A stretch of 64,000 nt of DNA from Qipengyuania gaetbuli (lineage in GTDB: Bacteria > Pseudomonadota > Alphaproteobacteria > Sphingomonadales > Sphingomonadaceae): the NCBI RefSeq assembly GCF_020171365.1, contig NZ_JAIUZO010000002.1, positions 62,001-126,000 on the forward strand. The letters run 5' to 3'. Below the pieces are notes generated by a model, which saw only the letters and a list, made by a program, of their open reading frames with translations, did no database searches and was not told the origin of the DNA. Made by a program: the position numbers and the translations under genes. The stretch's first letter is position 1. Each line of letters starts with the position of its first letter. This document shows, piece by piece, positions 1-8,609 of this stretch.

Positions 1-43
1 CTGCCATCGAGATGGCTGCAGCTGCCATAGCGATTTTCTTCAT
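1..43 (-). CDS. N-terminus of a secreted protein, truncated by the window edge
   Basis: Only the first 14 codons are inside the window, read leftwards from the ATG at 43. They give MKKIAMAAAAISMA, a positive start followed by an alanine-rich hydrophobic run, which is the beginning of a Sec signal peptide. A good ribosome binding site (AGGAGA, about 51-56) lies just upstream on the minus strand, which makes the start convincing. The mature protein and its function cannot be seen. It is divergent from the polysaccharide operon. Confidence 0.6.
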   Translation of the reverse strand, partial: MKKIAMAAAAISMA

Positions 44-469
44 CAAAACTTCTCCTAGTTATTCTTCTGTCTTTAACACCGTTGAGCCGCCCTACGACTC
101 AGCTTCTCAATAGTCAACCGGTCAGCGGCGGAACGTGCCGTTGGCGTGTGCAGGCGGGAGAGGCCCACACTGAATCGCCGCTGCAGTCTTCTACCGACCT
201 ATTCCGCACAAGTGCAAGAAGAGCATATAAAATAAGTAAACGTGCCGATTAACTGTTGCATATTGGTCAGTGCACATACCCTAGCAATGCCTTGCAAACG
301 CAAGACCCGTCGCCATCCGCCACCCTTGACGCACTAGGCAATAGATTGCACAGCGCAACAGAACGCAGCCTGGTGGACGGCCAGGATGTGGGCATTCCCT
401 ACAGGCCCGAATGCCGGGCTGCGGAAAAAGTTCCGCTGTTTCAAACGGTAAAATCCCGTGTGGAGAACA
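44..469. other. Divergent intergenic region upstream of the polysaccharide operon
   Basis: This gap of about 425 bp separates the leftward secreted-protein start from the rightward polysaccharide operon. It is more AT-rich than its flanks around 221-240, where TATAAAAT (226-233) could be a -10 element, but no good -35 box is visible at the right distance. A perfect 6-bp hairpin (GCGGAA/TTCCGC, 421-436, AAAG loop) lies 33 nt before the first gene and may be part of its leader. The open frames crossing the region show no coding character. Promoter positions are not resolved. Confidence 0.5.
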
Positions 470-1858
470 ATGGCCGGGTCGCGAACCAGACAGAAACTGC
501 AGACCCACGATGCCGAGGGTACGGGCGCGCGCGCGCCCATGATGCTCGCTGCGCTCCTGCTTTTCCTGGCGCTGCTGATCGGCGGCGGCGGACGGCCAGC
601 CTTCATTGCAGAAACGACTGCAATAATTGTGTCATTTATTATAGCCGCTATTTGGCTGGTCGCTGTTCGGGACCGTGATTTGGCGCCCGATAGAGCGATG
701 TCGGTACTCGCAGGGTGCTTCATCGCAGTCCCGGTCCTCCATCTCGTACCGATGCCCCAATTCATCCTCGGCTTGCGGCCGCTGGAAGTGACGATCGCCG
801 GTTCTCTCTCGGTTGTGGGCCAAGGTGATGATTTCAGGGCGATTACAATTGATCGGGGCCGGACAATTGCTGCCTTGCTCTCGATGCTGCCGCCTTTGAT
901 CCTTTGGCTCATGTTGCGCACCTTCCCGGTCCGAGATCGTCTGGCTTTTGGCGGAGTAATCCTACTTGCCGTTCTGGCATCCGCGATGCTGGCCGCCGTG
1001 CAGGTCGCAAGCGGCGGCGCGTTCGGCCATATCTACAAGACCCATTTCGGCTTCGCTTCCGGCGTGATGGCAAACCGCAACTCCGCAGCTGACTTCTACG
1101 TGATCGCGATTTGCATCCTTGTCGTGGGGTATACCCACATCAAGGCGCGGCGCCGGCACGCCAAGATTGCCCTGCCCTTCATCGGCCTCGGCATCCTGCT
1201 TGCGGTCGCCACCATCCTGACCGGGTCGCGCAGCGGGACGGTCCTTTTGCTGCTGCCCGCCGGACTCTGCCTGTTCCTCAACCGAGGCAAACTTTCCAAC
1301 CGACAGCTGCTCTTCATCGCCGGAGGCGCTGCCGCCCTGATCATCGTGGTCCTTCTCCTCGCCTCCCAAATTCCGATGGTCGAGCGGACGCTGGCACGGT
1401 TTTCCATTACCGGGGACGGAAGGTATTCTCTCTGGGAAGACGCGCGGTTCGCAATCAGCCAAGCCATGCCGCTCGGGTCAGGCATGGGCACAGGCGACAT
1501 CATGATGAAGTGGGCCGAAAACCTCGACAGCCTCGACCCGCCCTACCCCAACCGCGTGCACAACGACTATCTGGAATTCGTGCTCGAAGCGGGTGTGCTC
1601 GCTGCATTGCTGCTGGCTGTATTGGCGATCTTCCTCGCGGTCAGAACGGTTCGACTGTTGTCGAGCGGAGATCACGATGAGAAAATGGCTGCCATCCTTG
1701 CTTCTGCGATAGTCGCTATCATTGCATTGCACTCGGCGGTCGACTATCCGCTGCGCTCGATTACGATATCGATGGTCGCAGCTTTCGCCCTGTCACTCGT
1801 TTCCAATTCGCAGCACGCAGGACCGCGCAAGGTTCCGCGTTCGAAAGCTCCTGTATAG
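470..1858 (+). CDS. O-antigen ligase/polymerase family membrane protein (Wzy/WaaL-like)
   Basis: This is a 462-residue polytopic inner-membrane protein with many hydrophobic segments across its length. Near residue 360 is a periplasmic-loop signature, HNDYLEFVLEAG, typical of Wzy_C family O-antigen ligases and exopolysaccharide polymerases; the His in this loop is functionally important in the family. The likely role is polymerising lipid-linked repeat units, or transferring glycan, at the periplasmic face. The ATG at 470 is preferred over the in-frame GTG at 458 because GGAG (462-465) sits just upstream. It heads the operon and is followed after 9 bp by the Wza-like exporter. Whether it acts as polymerase or ligase cannot be told from sequence alone. 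Confidence 0.8.
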   Translation: MAGSRTRQKLQTHDAEGTGARAPMMLAALLLFLALLIGGGGRPAFIAETTAIIVSFIIAAIWLVAVRDRDLAPDRAMSVLAGCFIAVPVLHLVPMPQFILGLRPLEVTIAGSLSVVGQGDDFRAITIDRGRTIAALLSMLPPLILWLMLRTFPVRDRLAFGGVILLAVLASAMLAAVQVASGGAFGHIYKTHFGFASGVMANRNSAADFYVIAICILVVGYTHIKARRRHAKIALPFIGLGILLAVATILTGSRSGTVLLLLPAGLCLFLNRGKLSNRQLLFIAGGAAALIIVVLLLASQIPMVERTLARFSITGDGRYSLWEDARFAISQAMPLGSGMGTGDIMMKWAENLDSLDPPYPNRVHNDYLEFVLEAGVLAALLLAVLAIFLAVRTVRLLSSGDHDEKMAAILASAIVAIIALHSAVDYPLRSITISMVAAFALSLVSNSQHAGPRKVPRSKAPV

Positions 1859-1867
1859 AGAGTACTG

Positions 1868-2578
1868 ATGTCCTATTCTCACACCGTTTCGCGTACGGCG
1901 CTGTCCCTCGTCGCCCTGACGACGCTGGGCGCCTGCGCGACGACGAATTCGAACCTGCCGCAAGGCGCGGCCGCCTACGACAACTTTCCCGCTGTCGAAG
2001 AGCGCTCCGGGGTGGAAGATTACCGCGTCGGCCCCCTCGACGTGCTCAACATCCGCGTGTTCCAGGAACCTGACCTGACCTTCGAGGAAGTGACCGTCGA
2101 TGCCGGCGGAAGTCTGCAATTCCCGCTGATCGGCGACGTGCCTGCTGCCGGAATGACCGCCAGCGAGCTTTCCGACGAACTCGAAAGGCGCCTGGGCGCG
2201 CGCTTCCTGCGCGATCCCCAGGTCGCCGTGTCGGTCGTGCTTGCACGGTCGCAGCAGGTAACGGTCGAAGGGCAGGTCGAGGATCCGGGCGTCTACGATA
2301 TTGCCGGCCCGACCACGCTCCTCGGCGCGCTCGCCCGAGCGAAGAGCCCGACGCAGGTTGCCGCGCTCGATGAGATTGTCGTGTTCCGCACCGTCAACGG
2401 TCAGCGCATGGGCGCCCGTTTCGATCTTCGCCGCATCCGTAACGGTCTAGATCCGGACCCGCAGATCCTGGGCGGAGACGTCGTGGTCGTCGGCTTCGAT
2501 TCCCTCAAGGGCGCTTTCCGCGATGTCTTGCAGGCTGCACCCTTCTTCAATGTTTTTGCCGTGCTCGCGCGGAACTAG
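1868..2578 (+). CDS. Polysaccharide export outer-membrane lipoprotein (Wza/GumB family)
   Basis: The 236-residue protein opens with a lipoprotein signal peptide and lipobox LGAC, with the lipidated Cys at about residue 23. The Poly_export domain follows from about residue 50 (YRVGPLDVLNIRVFQEPDL), and then an SLBB-like segment around 130-200 (VTVEGQVEDPGVYDI). Proteins of this family form the periplasm-spanning outer-membrane channel for capsular or exopolysaccharide. It lies between the polymerase and the tyrosine autokinase, the usual Wza-Wzc order. At 236 residues it is shorter than enteric Wza (about 380) and closer to the GumB/alphaproteobacterial type. Confidence 0.88.
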   Translation: MSYSHTVSRTALSLVALTTLGACATTNSNLPQGAAAYDNFPAVEERSGVEDYRVGPLDVLNIRVFQEPDLTFEEVTVDAGGSLQFPLIGDVPAAGMTASELSDELERRLGARFLRDPQVAVSVVLARSQQVTVEGQVEDPGVYDIAGPTTLLGALARAKSPTQVAALDEIVVFRTVNGQRMGARFDLRRIRNGLDPDPQILGGDVVVVGFDSLKGAFRDVLQAAPFFNVFAVLARN

Positions 2579-2587
2579 GACCGACCA

Positions 2588-4852
2588 GTGACCTACGAAA
2601 ATTCCAACTCTCTCGTACTCGGCGGTCGATCCGAAGACATGCCTCTTCGTGGCACCGGCGCACTCGCCAACTCCGACGAGGATACGGCACTCAACATCGA
2701 CCTGCGCGACCTGTTCTACATGATCAGGCGGAACCTGTTGCTGATCGTCGGTGCAATCGTCGCCGCGATCTTGCTTGGCATTGCCGTGTCCTTGCTGATG
2801 ACGCCGAAATACATTGCAACTGCCCAGGTTCAGATCGACCAGTCGGCCGACCGCGTGCTTGGCGAGAATGAGACCGTCCAGCCGGACGTAGCGATCCAGG
2901 ATGCAGACCGTTTCCTCCAAACGCAGGTCGACGTGCTCAACAGCAGGACGATGGCCTTGCGTGTCGCGCGCTCGCTCAACCTCATCGGCAATGAAGAATT
3001 CTTCGCCGAAATGAACAAGAAGCTGCCGGAAAACACCGGCGCGGTGGATTACAACAAGTCGCTGACCGAAGCGACGATCAAGCTGATCCAGGACAATATT
3101 TCCATCTCGCTGCCGCGCAATTCGCGTGTCGTGAGCATCTCCTTCGAAAGTCCCTCGAGCGAGCTAGCGGCGCGGATCGCCAATGCCTACGCAGAAAATT
3201 ACATCGCGTATAACCTGCAGCGGAAGTACAACAGCTCGGAATATGCTCGCGAATTCTTGTCCGACCAGCTTGCGGAGGCAAAGACCCGGCTGGAAGCCAG
3301 CGAAGAGGCACTCAATGCCTACGCCCGCTCGGCCGGGCTCATTATTACGGACTCTCCCGCAGGCGACGGAAATGGCGAGGCCGGCCGCAGCCAGTCGCTC
3401 AACTCGTCCAGCCTGGTGCTGACGAACAGCGCGCTGGTTGACGCTGCTACCGATCGAGCCGAGGCTGAAGCGCGCTGGCAGGCGGTTCGCAACGTCGCGC
3501 CGCTCAGCATTCCCGAGGTACTGTCCAACAACGCCGTTCAGGAACTGCTGAAAGATCGTGCAGCTGCCGAGGCAGCATTGCGCCAGGAACGCAGCCGCCA
3601 CCTCGACGAGCACCCCAATGTCCTCATGATGCGCGAACAGGTCGCCGAACTCGACCAGCAGGTCGATGCACTAGCGTCCCAGATCAAGCGTTCGATCTAC
3701 TTGCAATACCAGTCCGCCCAGCGCCGCGAGAACGAGATCGAAGGCCAGGTAAACCAGTTCCGCAATGTCAACGAGCGCGAGCAGGATCTTGGTGTGCAGT
3801 ACGGCATTCTTGCTCGCGAGACCGAGACGAACCGCGTTCTTTATGAAGGGCTGCTCCAGCGCTACAAGGACATCAGCGCCGCTGCCGGTATCGCGACGAA
3901 TAATGTCTCGATGGTCGATGAGGCTACAGCACCGGTCATCCCGTCGTCTCCCAATCTGATAATCAACCTTGCCTTGGCACTGGTTGGCGGCCTTCTTCTC
4001 GCGGGTGGTCTCGTTCTGCTTCGAGAGCAGCTAGACGATACGATCCGGGTGTCGGAAGACCTCGAATTCAAGCTCGGCCTTTCGCCGCTCGGCGTCGTCC
4101 CCGTCTACGATGGCGACGAGACGATCGAGGAAGCCTTGGAGGACACCAAGTCCCATGTGGCGGAAGCGTTCAATTCGATCCGCACCGCACTGCTTTACTC
4201 GACCAGTCACGGCCTGCCGGACTGCCTTTCGGTCACCAGCTCCGAGGCTGGCGAAGGCAAGACCACCTGCAGCTACGCACTGGCCAAGGCGTTCGGCCGG
4301 CTTGGAAAATCGGTGGTGCTTGTCGGCGCCGACATCCGTCGTCCTTCGATCCACAAGTTGATGGGGGTGGAAAACCACCAAGGTCTTACCGACCTGCTCG
4401 TCTCAGAGCGGCCTCCGCATGATTTCGTGGTGAAGACGGCACACGAGAACGTCTCGCTGCTTCCCGCCGGCCCGACGCCTCCGAACCCGACCGATCTACT
4501 CGGCGGTACGCGGATCAGGGAAGTCATCGCTCAGTTGAGGGAAGAATTCGATCTCGTGCTGATCGACGGCCCGCCCGTTCTCGGCCTCGCCGATGCGCTG
4601 ATCCTCGGCCAGATTGCAGACGGCGTGCTGTTCGTGGTCGAATCCAACCGCGGTTCGCGCGGTCGCACCAAGTCGGCCCTGCGCCGTCTTCGCCAGGCCA
4701 ACGCCAATATGCTTGGCGGCATCCTGACCAAGGTAGATTCCCGCCGCCTCGGCTCCAGCTACGGCTATTATTACGAGCAGGACTATTACAACTACGAGGC
4801 CGAGAAGCCGGCCGCTCGTTCGGGTAGCCTGAGGAGCAAACTCGGCCTGTGA
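2588..4852 (+). CDS. Polysaccharide co-polymerase / BY-type tyrosine autokinase (Wzc/GumC-like)
   Basis: This 754-residue inner-membrane protein controls chain length and export. The start is GTG, 9 bp after the export gene. An N-terminal Wzz domain begins with TM1 near residues 47-68, followed by a long coiled-coil periplasmic region (about 200-420) and TM2 near 455-480. The cytoplasmic kinase has Walker A (GEGKTT, about 555), Walker A' (VLVGADIRRP, about 577) and Walker B (LVLIDGPP, about 656). The C-terminus carries a seven-tyrosine cluster (about 725-738) that would be autophosphorylated. Kinase and co-polymerase are fused in one chain, as in proteobacterial Wzc, rather than split as in Gram-positive CpsC/D. 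Confidence 0.92.
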   Translation: MTYENSNSLVLGGRSEDMPLRGTGALANSDEDTALNIDLRDLFYMIRRNLLLIVGAIVAAILLGIAVSLLMTPKYIATAQVQIDQSADRVLGENETVQPDVAIQDADRFLQTQVDVLNSRTMALRVARSLNLIGNEEFFAEMNKKLPENTGAVDYNKSLTEATIKLIQDNISISLPRNSRVVSISFESPSSELAARIANAYAENYIAYNLQRKYNSSEYAREFLSDQLAEAKTRLEASEEALNAYARSAGLIITDSPAGDGNGEAGRSQSLNSSSLVLTNSALVDAATDRAEAEARWQAVRNVAPLSIPEVLSNNAVQELLKDRAAAEAALRQERSRHLDEHPNVLMMREQVAELDQQVDALASQIKRSIYLQYQSAQRRENEIEGQVNQFRNVNEREQDLGVQYGILARETETNRVLYEGLLQRYKDISAAAGIATNNVSMVDEATAPVIPSSPNLIINLALALVGGLLLAGGLVLLREQLDDTIRVSEDLEFKLGLSPLGVVPVYDGDETIEEALEDTKSHVAEAFNSIRTALLYSTSHGLPDCLSVTSSEAGEGKTTCSYALAKAFGRLGKSVVLVGADIRRPSIHKLMGVENHQGLTDLLVSERPPHDFVVKTAHENVSLLPAGPTPPNPTDLLGGTRIREVIAQLREEFDLVLIDGPPVLGLADALILGQIADGVLFVVESNRGSRGRTKSALRRLRQANANMLGGILTKVDSRRLGSSYGYYYEQDYYNYEAEKPAARSGSLRSKLGL

Positions 4853-6060
4853 TCGTCACGCGCGTCTTTCTTCTGGGAGCCCTCGTGCTGGCAAGCGGTG
4901 CCGCAGTCGCCAGCTTCGACGAGCGAGCGGCAGCATTCGGCATGTCCGTCCTCCCCGAAGAATACGCGATCGGCTCCAAGCGGCTGCAAGTCGCAGCCAT
5001 TGCTCACGCAGAAGATGGGAATATCGAGGATGCGAAGGCATCCGCACGGCGTGCGATCGTCCGCAGCCCGCTGGATCAGGGCCCGCTCTCAACCCTGGGT
5101 GCGATCCAGTTCGACAATGGCGAAGCTGAAGCGGCGCAGAAAAGCTTCCGCGCAGCCGGCGCACTCGGCTGGCGCGATCTGGCAACCCAGGCCTACATCG
5201 TAGAACAGGCCACACAAGCCCGTGATGCAGTTGTCCTTGCGCAGAGGATCGATGCGATATTGAGGCTTGGCACCCCATACGAACGCGTGGCCAACTTGGT
5301 GCTCACAGCCGAAAGCTACGATTCCGAATACGCCGCGATGCCGTCCCGCCTCGCATCGTCTCCTCCATGGCTGAGCAACTACATCGTCGATGCCGGGGGG
5401 CTTTCCGGCCCTGCCCTCGAACGACGGGTAAAGATGCTCCGCGCCGGGAGGGATCAGGGCATGCCCCTCAATTGCCGCCCGGTCGGCTGGGCGAGCCAGA
5501 AGATGATAGAGAGCGGCAACATGGCCAGGGCTATCGACACCTGGCAGCAACTGGGATGCGGCGAAATATCGCCGAGTAACCTTGGCCGGATTGCAGGCGG
5601 GTTCGAAGAGCAGGTGCGCGGTCAGGAAACAACTACACTCCTGCAATGGAACCTCGAACAGAGTGGTGACATTCAGGCCGCTATCGAAACTGCCCCACAC
5701 CAGATGGGTGGCAAAGCCTTGCACGTGATCGACAATGCCCCGGGAGAAAAGCTTGCCGCCATGCGGGCCATCCGTTTGGGTTCGGGCCGTCATATATTGC
5801 AGTGGCAGGATCATTCACCGGCCCAGGGGAGCGATTATGCCGTCGAGGTCGACTGTGTGCACAGCGGTCGCAAGCTGTCGCAACGGAGCATGTTCGAGGC
5901 CGACTCCGGCTCCGAGACAGGCAAGCGTGAACTTACCTTCGAGGTCGACGGCGAAGCCTGCGATGGTCAGCGCATCCGGATCTTCTCGATCGGATCCGGC
6001 CAGAGGGCCGATTTCTGGCTCGATGCCTTCATTGTGCGCACTGCCCGCCGGACCCGGTAG
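4849..6060 (+). CDS. Secreted TPR-containing protein of the polysaccharide operon, function unknown
   Basis: This 403-residue protein starts at a GTG that overlaps the kinase stop by 4 bp (GTGA), indicating translational coupling; GAGGAG lies upstream. Residues 1-22 form a signal peptide (FLLGALVLASGAAVA). Helical repeats with TPR spacing follow (about 45-130, for example KSFRAAGALGW). The last 110 residues look like a beta-rich domain ending in FWLDAFIVR, possibly a jelly-roll carbohydrate-binding fold, but that is inference. Position suggests a periplasmic scaffold or glycan-binding subunit of the export machine. No catalytic motif was recognised. Confidence 0.7.
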   Translation: MIVTRVFLLGALVLASGAAVASFDERAAAFGMSVLPEEYAIGSKRLQVAAIAHAEDGNIEDAKASARRAIVRSPLDQGPLSTLGAIQFDNGEAEAAQKSFRAAGALGWRDLATQAYIVEQATQARDAVVLAQRIDAILRLGTPYERVANLVLTAESYDSEYAAMPSRLASSPPWLSNYIVDAGGLSGPALERRVKMLRAGRDQGMPLNCRPVGWASQKMIESGNMARAIDTWQQLGCGEISPSNLGRIAGGFEEQVRGQETTTLLQWNLEQSGDIQAAIETAPHQMGGKALHVIDNAPGEKLAAMRAIRLGSGRHILQWQDHSPAQGSDYAVEVDCVHSGRKLSQRSMFEADSGSETGKRELTFEVDGEACDGQRIRIFSIGSGQRADFWLDAFIVRTARRTR

Positions 6061-6069
6061 CTCGAAACT

Positions 6070-7425
6070 ATGTTGGGACATTTTCGAAGCTTGGCGAGAT
6101 ATCCTCTCGCTCGAAGGGTAATATCGAGCTTGCTGGCAAACGGCGTGCGGGTTGTCCTGCAGGCCGGCACAGGCCTCATTCTCGCACGCCTGCTTGGCGC
6201 TTCAGATCTCGGCACCTACGCCTGGGCGATGGCCATCAGCGCATTGATGGTCGTGCCTGCACAGTTTGGCACCTCCACCCTGCTGATCAAGGAGAGCGCT
6301 GCAGCGGTAGCCGAAGGGGATCAGTCAAAGCTGAAGGCGCTGTGGCTGTGGACATTGAAGACCACCGCGGTGGCGTCCGTTGTTTCGATTGCCCTTCTGT
6401 TGGGGGCGATATTCGCCTTTCAGGAGCATATTTCGACGCTCGATTGGCGGGTTTTCCTGCTTGCTGTCGCCGTCATTCCCTTCGCCGTCCTGATAAACCT
6501 TGGCGAAGCGGCCTTGCAGGGCACGGGCAACACTTCGGCCGGTTTGATGGCCGGATATTATGTCCGGCCGCTGCTGTTTATCGGCTTGCTCTTATCTATC
6601 TGGGCGTCGGTTTGGGCAGTCGATCCGGTTAATGCAATGCTGGCCCAACTGGTTGCACATGCCCTCGCAGCGGTCACCGTCGTGATCCAGATGCGCCGGA
6701 TACACGGCGAAACCCTTTCAGCGACCCCGTCTCCCGCTTCCGTTTCTACGGGATGGCGGGGCACGGCCATGTCGTTCCTGCTCATACACGGGCAATGGGT
6801 CGTTCTCGCCCAGATGGACATCCTCATCCTCGGCGCCATGTCTTCGGCAGAGCAAGTCGGGCTTTACCGCGTCGCCTCTCTCGCCGCCGGCTTCGTGGTC
6901 ATCGGAACCCTCGCAATGAGGGGGGTCTTCAACGAGCGCCTCTCCAATGCCTGGACCACCGGTGATACGCAGTTGTTCAAGGATCGTGCAGCCCTCGGTT
7001 GCATGATGGCCAGCGCGGTAGGACTGCCGATTGCGGCTGTTTTCGTCTTTTTCGGAGCGGAATTTCTGGGGTTCGCGTTCGGTGCCGAGTTCGAGACTGC
7101 AGACACGGTGCTTTTGATACTGACCTTGGGCCAGGTCGCGCTCCTTCTCCGCGGAAGCGCAGATGCCGCATTGGCAATGACCGGTCACGAGCGCGCAATC
7201 GGTCGCATGACGACCATATCGGTTATCGTGAACCTCGTGCTCAATCTGGCCCTTATCCCGATCTTCGGCGCAACCGGTGCAGCTGCAGCGACGGCAATCG
7301 CCCTCTCGGTCCAGTCCGTCCAGATGTGGTGGTTGGCGCGCCGCACGCTGAAGGTCGACATGGGCTTCCTCGCGTCAATCCTGCCGACCGCCCGGATGGT
7401 TCGTCGGAAACTGGGGTTGTCCTGA
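6070..7425 (+). CDS. Lipopolysaccharide/polysaccharide flippase (Wzx/MATE-like)
   Basis: A 451-residue polytopic membrane protein with about 12-14 hydrophobic helices, consistent with the polysaccharide biosynthesis (Polysacc_synt/MVF) superfamily. The N-terminal segment has the family's look (VLQAGTGLILARLLGASDLG). Its expected job is flipping undecaprenyl-linked repeat units to the periplasm, where the Wzy-like protein polymerises them. It sits 9 bp after the TPR gene, and its TGA overlaps the next gene's ATG by one base. The C-terminus is short and basic, without extra domains. Confidence 0.82.
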   Translation: MLGHFRSLARYPLARRVISSLLANGVRVVLQAGTGLILARLLGASDLGTYAWAMAISALMVVPAQFGTSTLLIKESAAAVAEGDQSKLKALWLWTLKTTAVASVVSIALLLGAIFAFQEHISTLDWRVFLLAVAVIPFAVLINLGEAALQGTGNTSAGLMAGYYVRPLLFIGLLLSIWASVWAVDPVNAMLAQLVAHALAAVTVVIQMRRIHGETLSATPSPASVSTGWRGTAMSFLLIHGQWVVLAQMDILILGAMSSAEQVGLYRVASLAAGFVVIGTLAMRGVFNERLSNAWTTGDTQLFKDRAALGCMMASAVGLPIAAVFVFFGAEFLGFAFGAEFETADTVLLILTLGQVALLLRGSADAALAMTGHERAIGRMTTISVIVNLVLNLALIPIFGATGAAAATAIALSVQSVQMWWLARRTLKVDMGFLASILPTARMVRRKLGLS

Positions 7426-8609
7426 TGAGCGCGCCGAAGCCACGCCTCGTCTGTTTCGCGCGGGACCAGTACCCGCTTAACCGAGCCGATGTCGCGATCC
7501 TGTTCGGTTTGCATCTTTCTGCAGACCTCGACGTCACCTGGTGCGTCAGGGGAACTGCCGCGGATCAGGGAGTTCATGCGGAGAAGGTCGGAGTTGTGCG
7601 CGTTGCGGGCTCCGTACTTGCGCAGATAGGCATGCACTGCCGAGCCTCCTTCGAAATCCTTGCGCGCAGATACGACGTGGTCCAGTGCCGCGATCTGATC
7701 ATCATTTCCGCCTGGTACGCCCTGATAAGCCGGCTGGCCGGCAAGCCGTTCGTCTATTGGATGTCGTTCCCGATCGACATCGGATACCGGAACCTGGCCC
7801 AGCGCTACGGTCGCTTCAGCCCTTCCCGTCTCGCACGGGCGACCCTCGCAAACATTGGATCCTTCCTTCTCAACCGGTGGACTTTGCCCTCGGCCTCCAT
7901 GATTTTTGCTCAGAGCAATCTGATGGTCGAGAAACTCGCAGGACGCGGCCTCGATACCGATCGTCTTGTGGCCGTCCCGATGGGGTTCGAGCCGACCTTG
8001 TTTTGCGCCGAGGGAAGCTCGGCACACTTGGACAGTATAGCGGAAGGCACCCGGGTCGTTCTCTATGTCGGAACCCTCGACACCGAACGGAACCTGGCAG
8101 TCGCATTTGAGGGCGTCGCGAGTGTGCTGGCCCGATTGCCGGATGTCGTATTCGTGGTTGCGGGACCAGCCACGGATGCACAGCGCGTAGAAATACTTGA
8201 AATCTTTTCTCGCCAGCACGCAGACGAGCGGGTGCATTTCCTCGGTGCGGTCCCGCTGCAGGAACTGCCTGCCGTGATAAGGAGGGCGACAGTCTGCCTG
8301 TCTGCTGTGCCCAACACCGAGATGTTCGATGTATCGACGCCCACCAAGCTTGTAGAATATGTTGCGTGCGGCCGCCGGGCGGTGGTCAACCACCTGCCCG
8401 ACCACGATCTTGTGGCCTTCATGACAGGCTATTGCGAAGTGGTCGAATTCACTCCGGAAGGGTTTCAGTCAGGGGTCGAGCGGGCACTGTCCCTAGGTCC
8501 CGTCCCGACCGGCACGCTGGAAAATGCCCGATCCTGGCTAGTCGAGAACAGGGCTTATCCTGCACTGGCGGAACGCTGCCGCATCGCCTACGGCAGGCTG
8601 TTCTCATGA
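7425..8609 (+). CDS. Glycosyltransferase family 4 (GT-B fold)
   Basis: The 394-residue protein begins at the ATG at 7425 inside TGATG, overlapping the flippase stop by one base; the longer open frame upstream is out-of-frame flippase sequence. The N-half holds the acceptor domain (CRDLIIISAWYALISRLAGK). The C-half is a Rossmann-like donor domain with VVLYVGTLDTERN and the late acidic/Pro region STPTKLVEYVACGR, typical of GT4. It would add a sugar to the growing lipid-linked repeat unit on the cytoplasmic face. Donor and acceptor specificity cannot be read from the sequence. Confidence 0.82.
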   Translation: MSAPKPRLVCFARDQYPLNRADVAILFGLHLSADLDVTWCVRGTAADQGVHAEKVGVVRVAGSVLAQIGMHCRASFEILARRYDVVQCRDLIIISAWYALISRLAGKPFVYWMSFPIDIGYRNLAQRYGRFSPSRLARATLANIGSFLLNRWTLPSASMIFAQSNLMVEKLAGRGLDTDRLVAVPMGFEPTLFCAEGSSAHLDSIAEGTRVVLYVGTLDTERNLAVAFEGVASVLARLPDVVFVVAGPATDAQRVEILEIFSRQHADERVHFLGAVPLQELPAVIRRATVCLSAVPNTEMFDVSTPTKLVEYVACGRRAVVNHLPDHDLVAFMTGYCEVVEFTPEGFQSGVERALSLGPVPTGTLENARSWLVENRAYPALAERCRIAYGRLFS

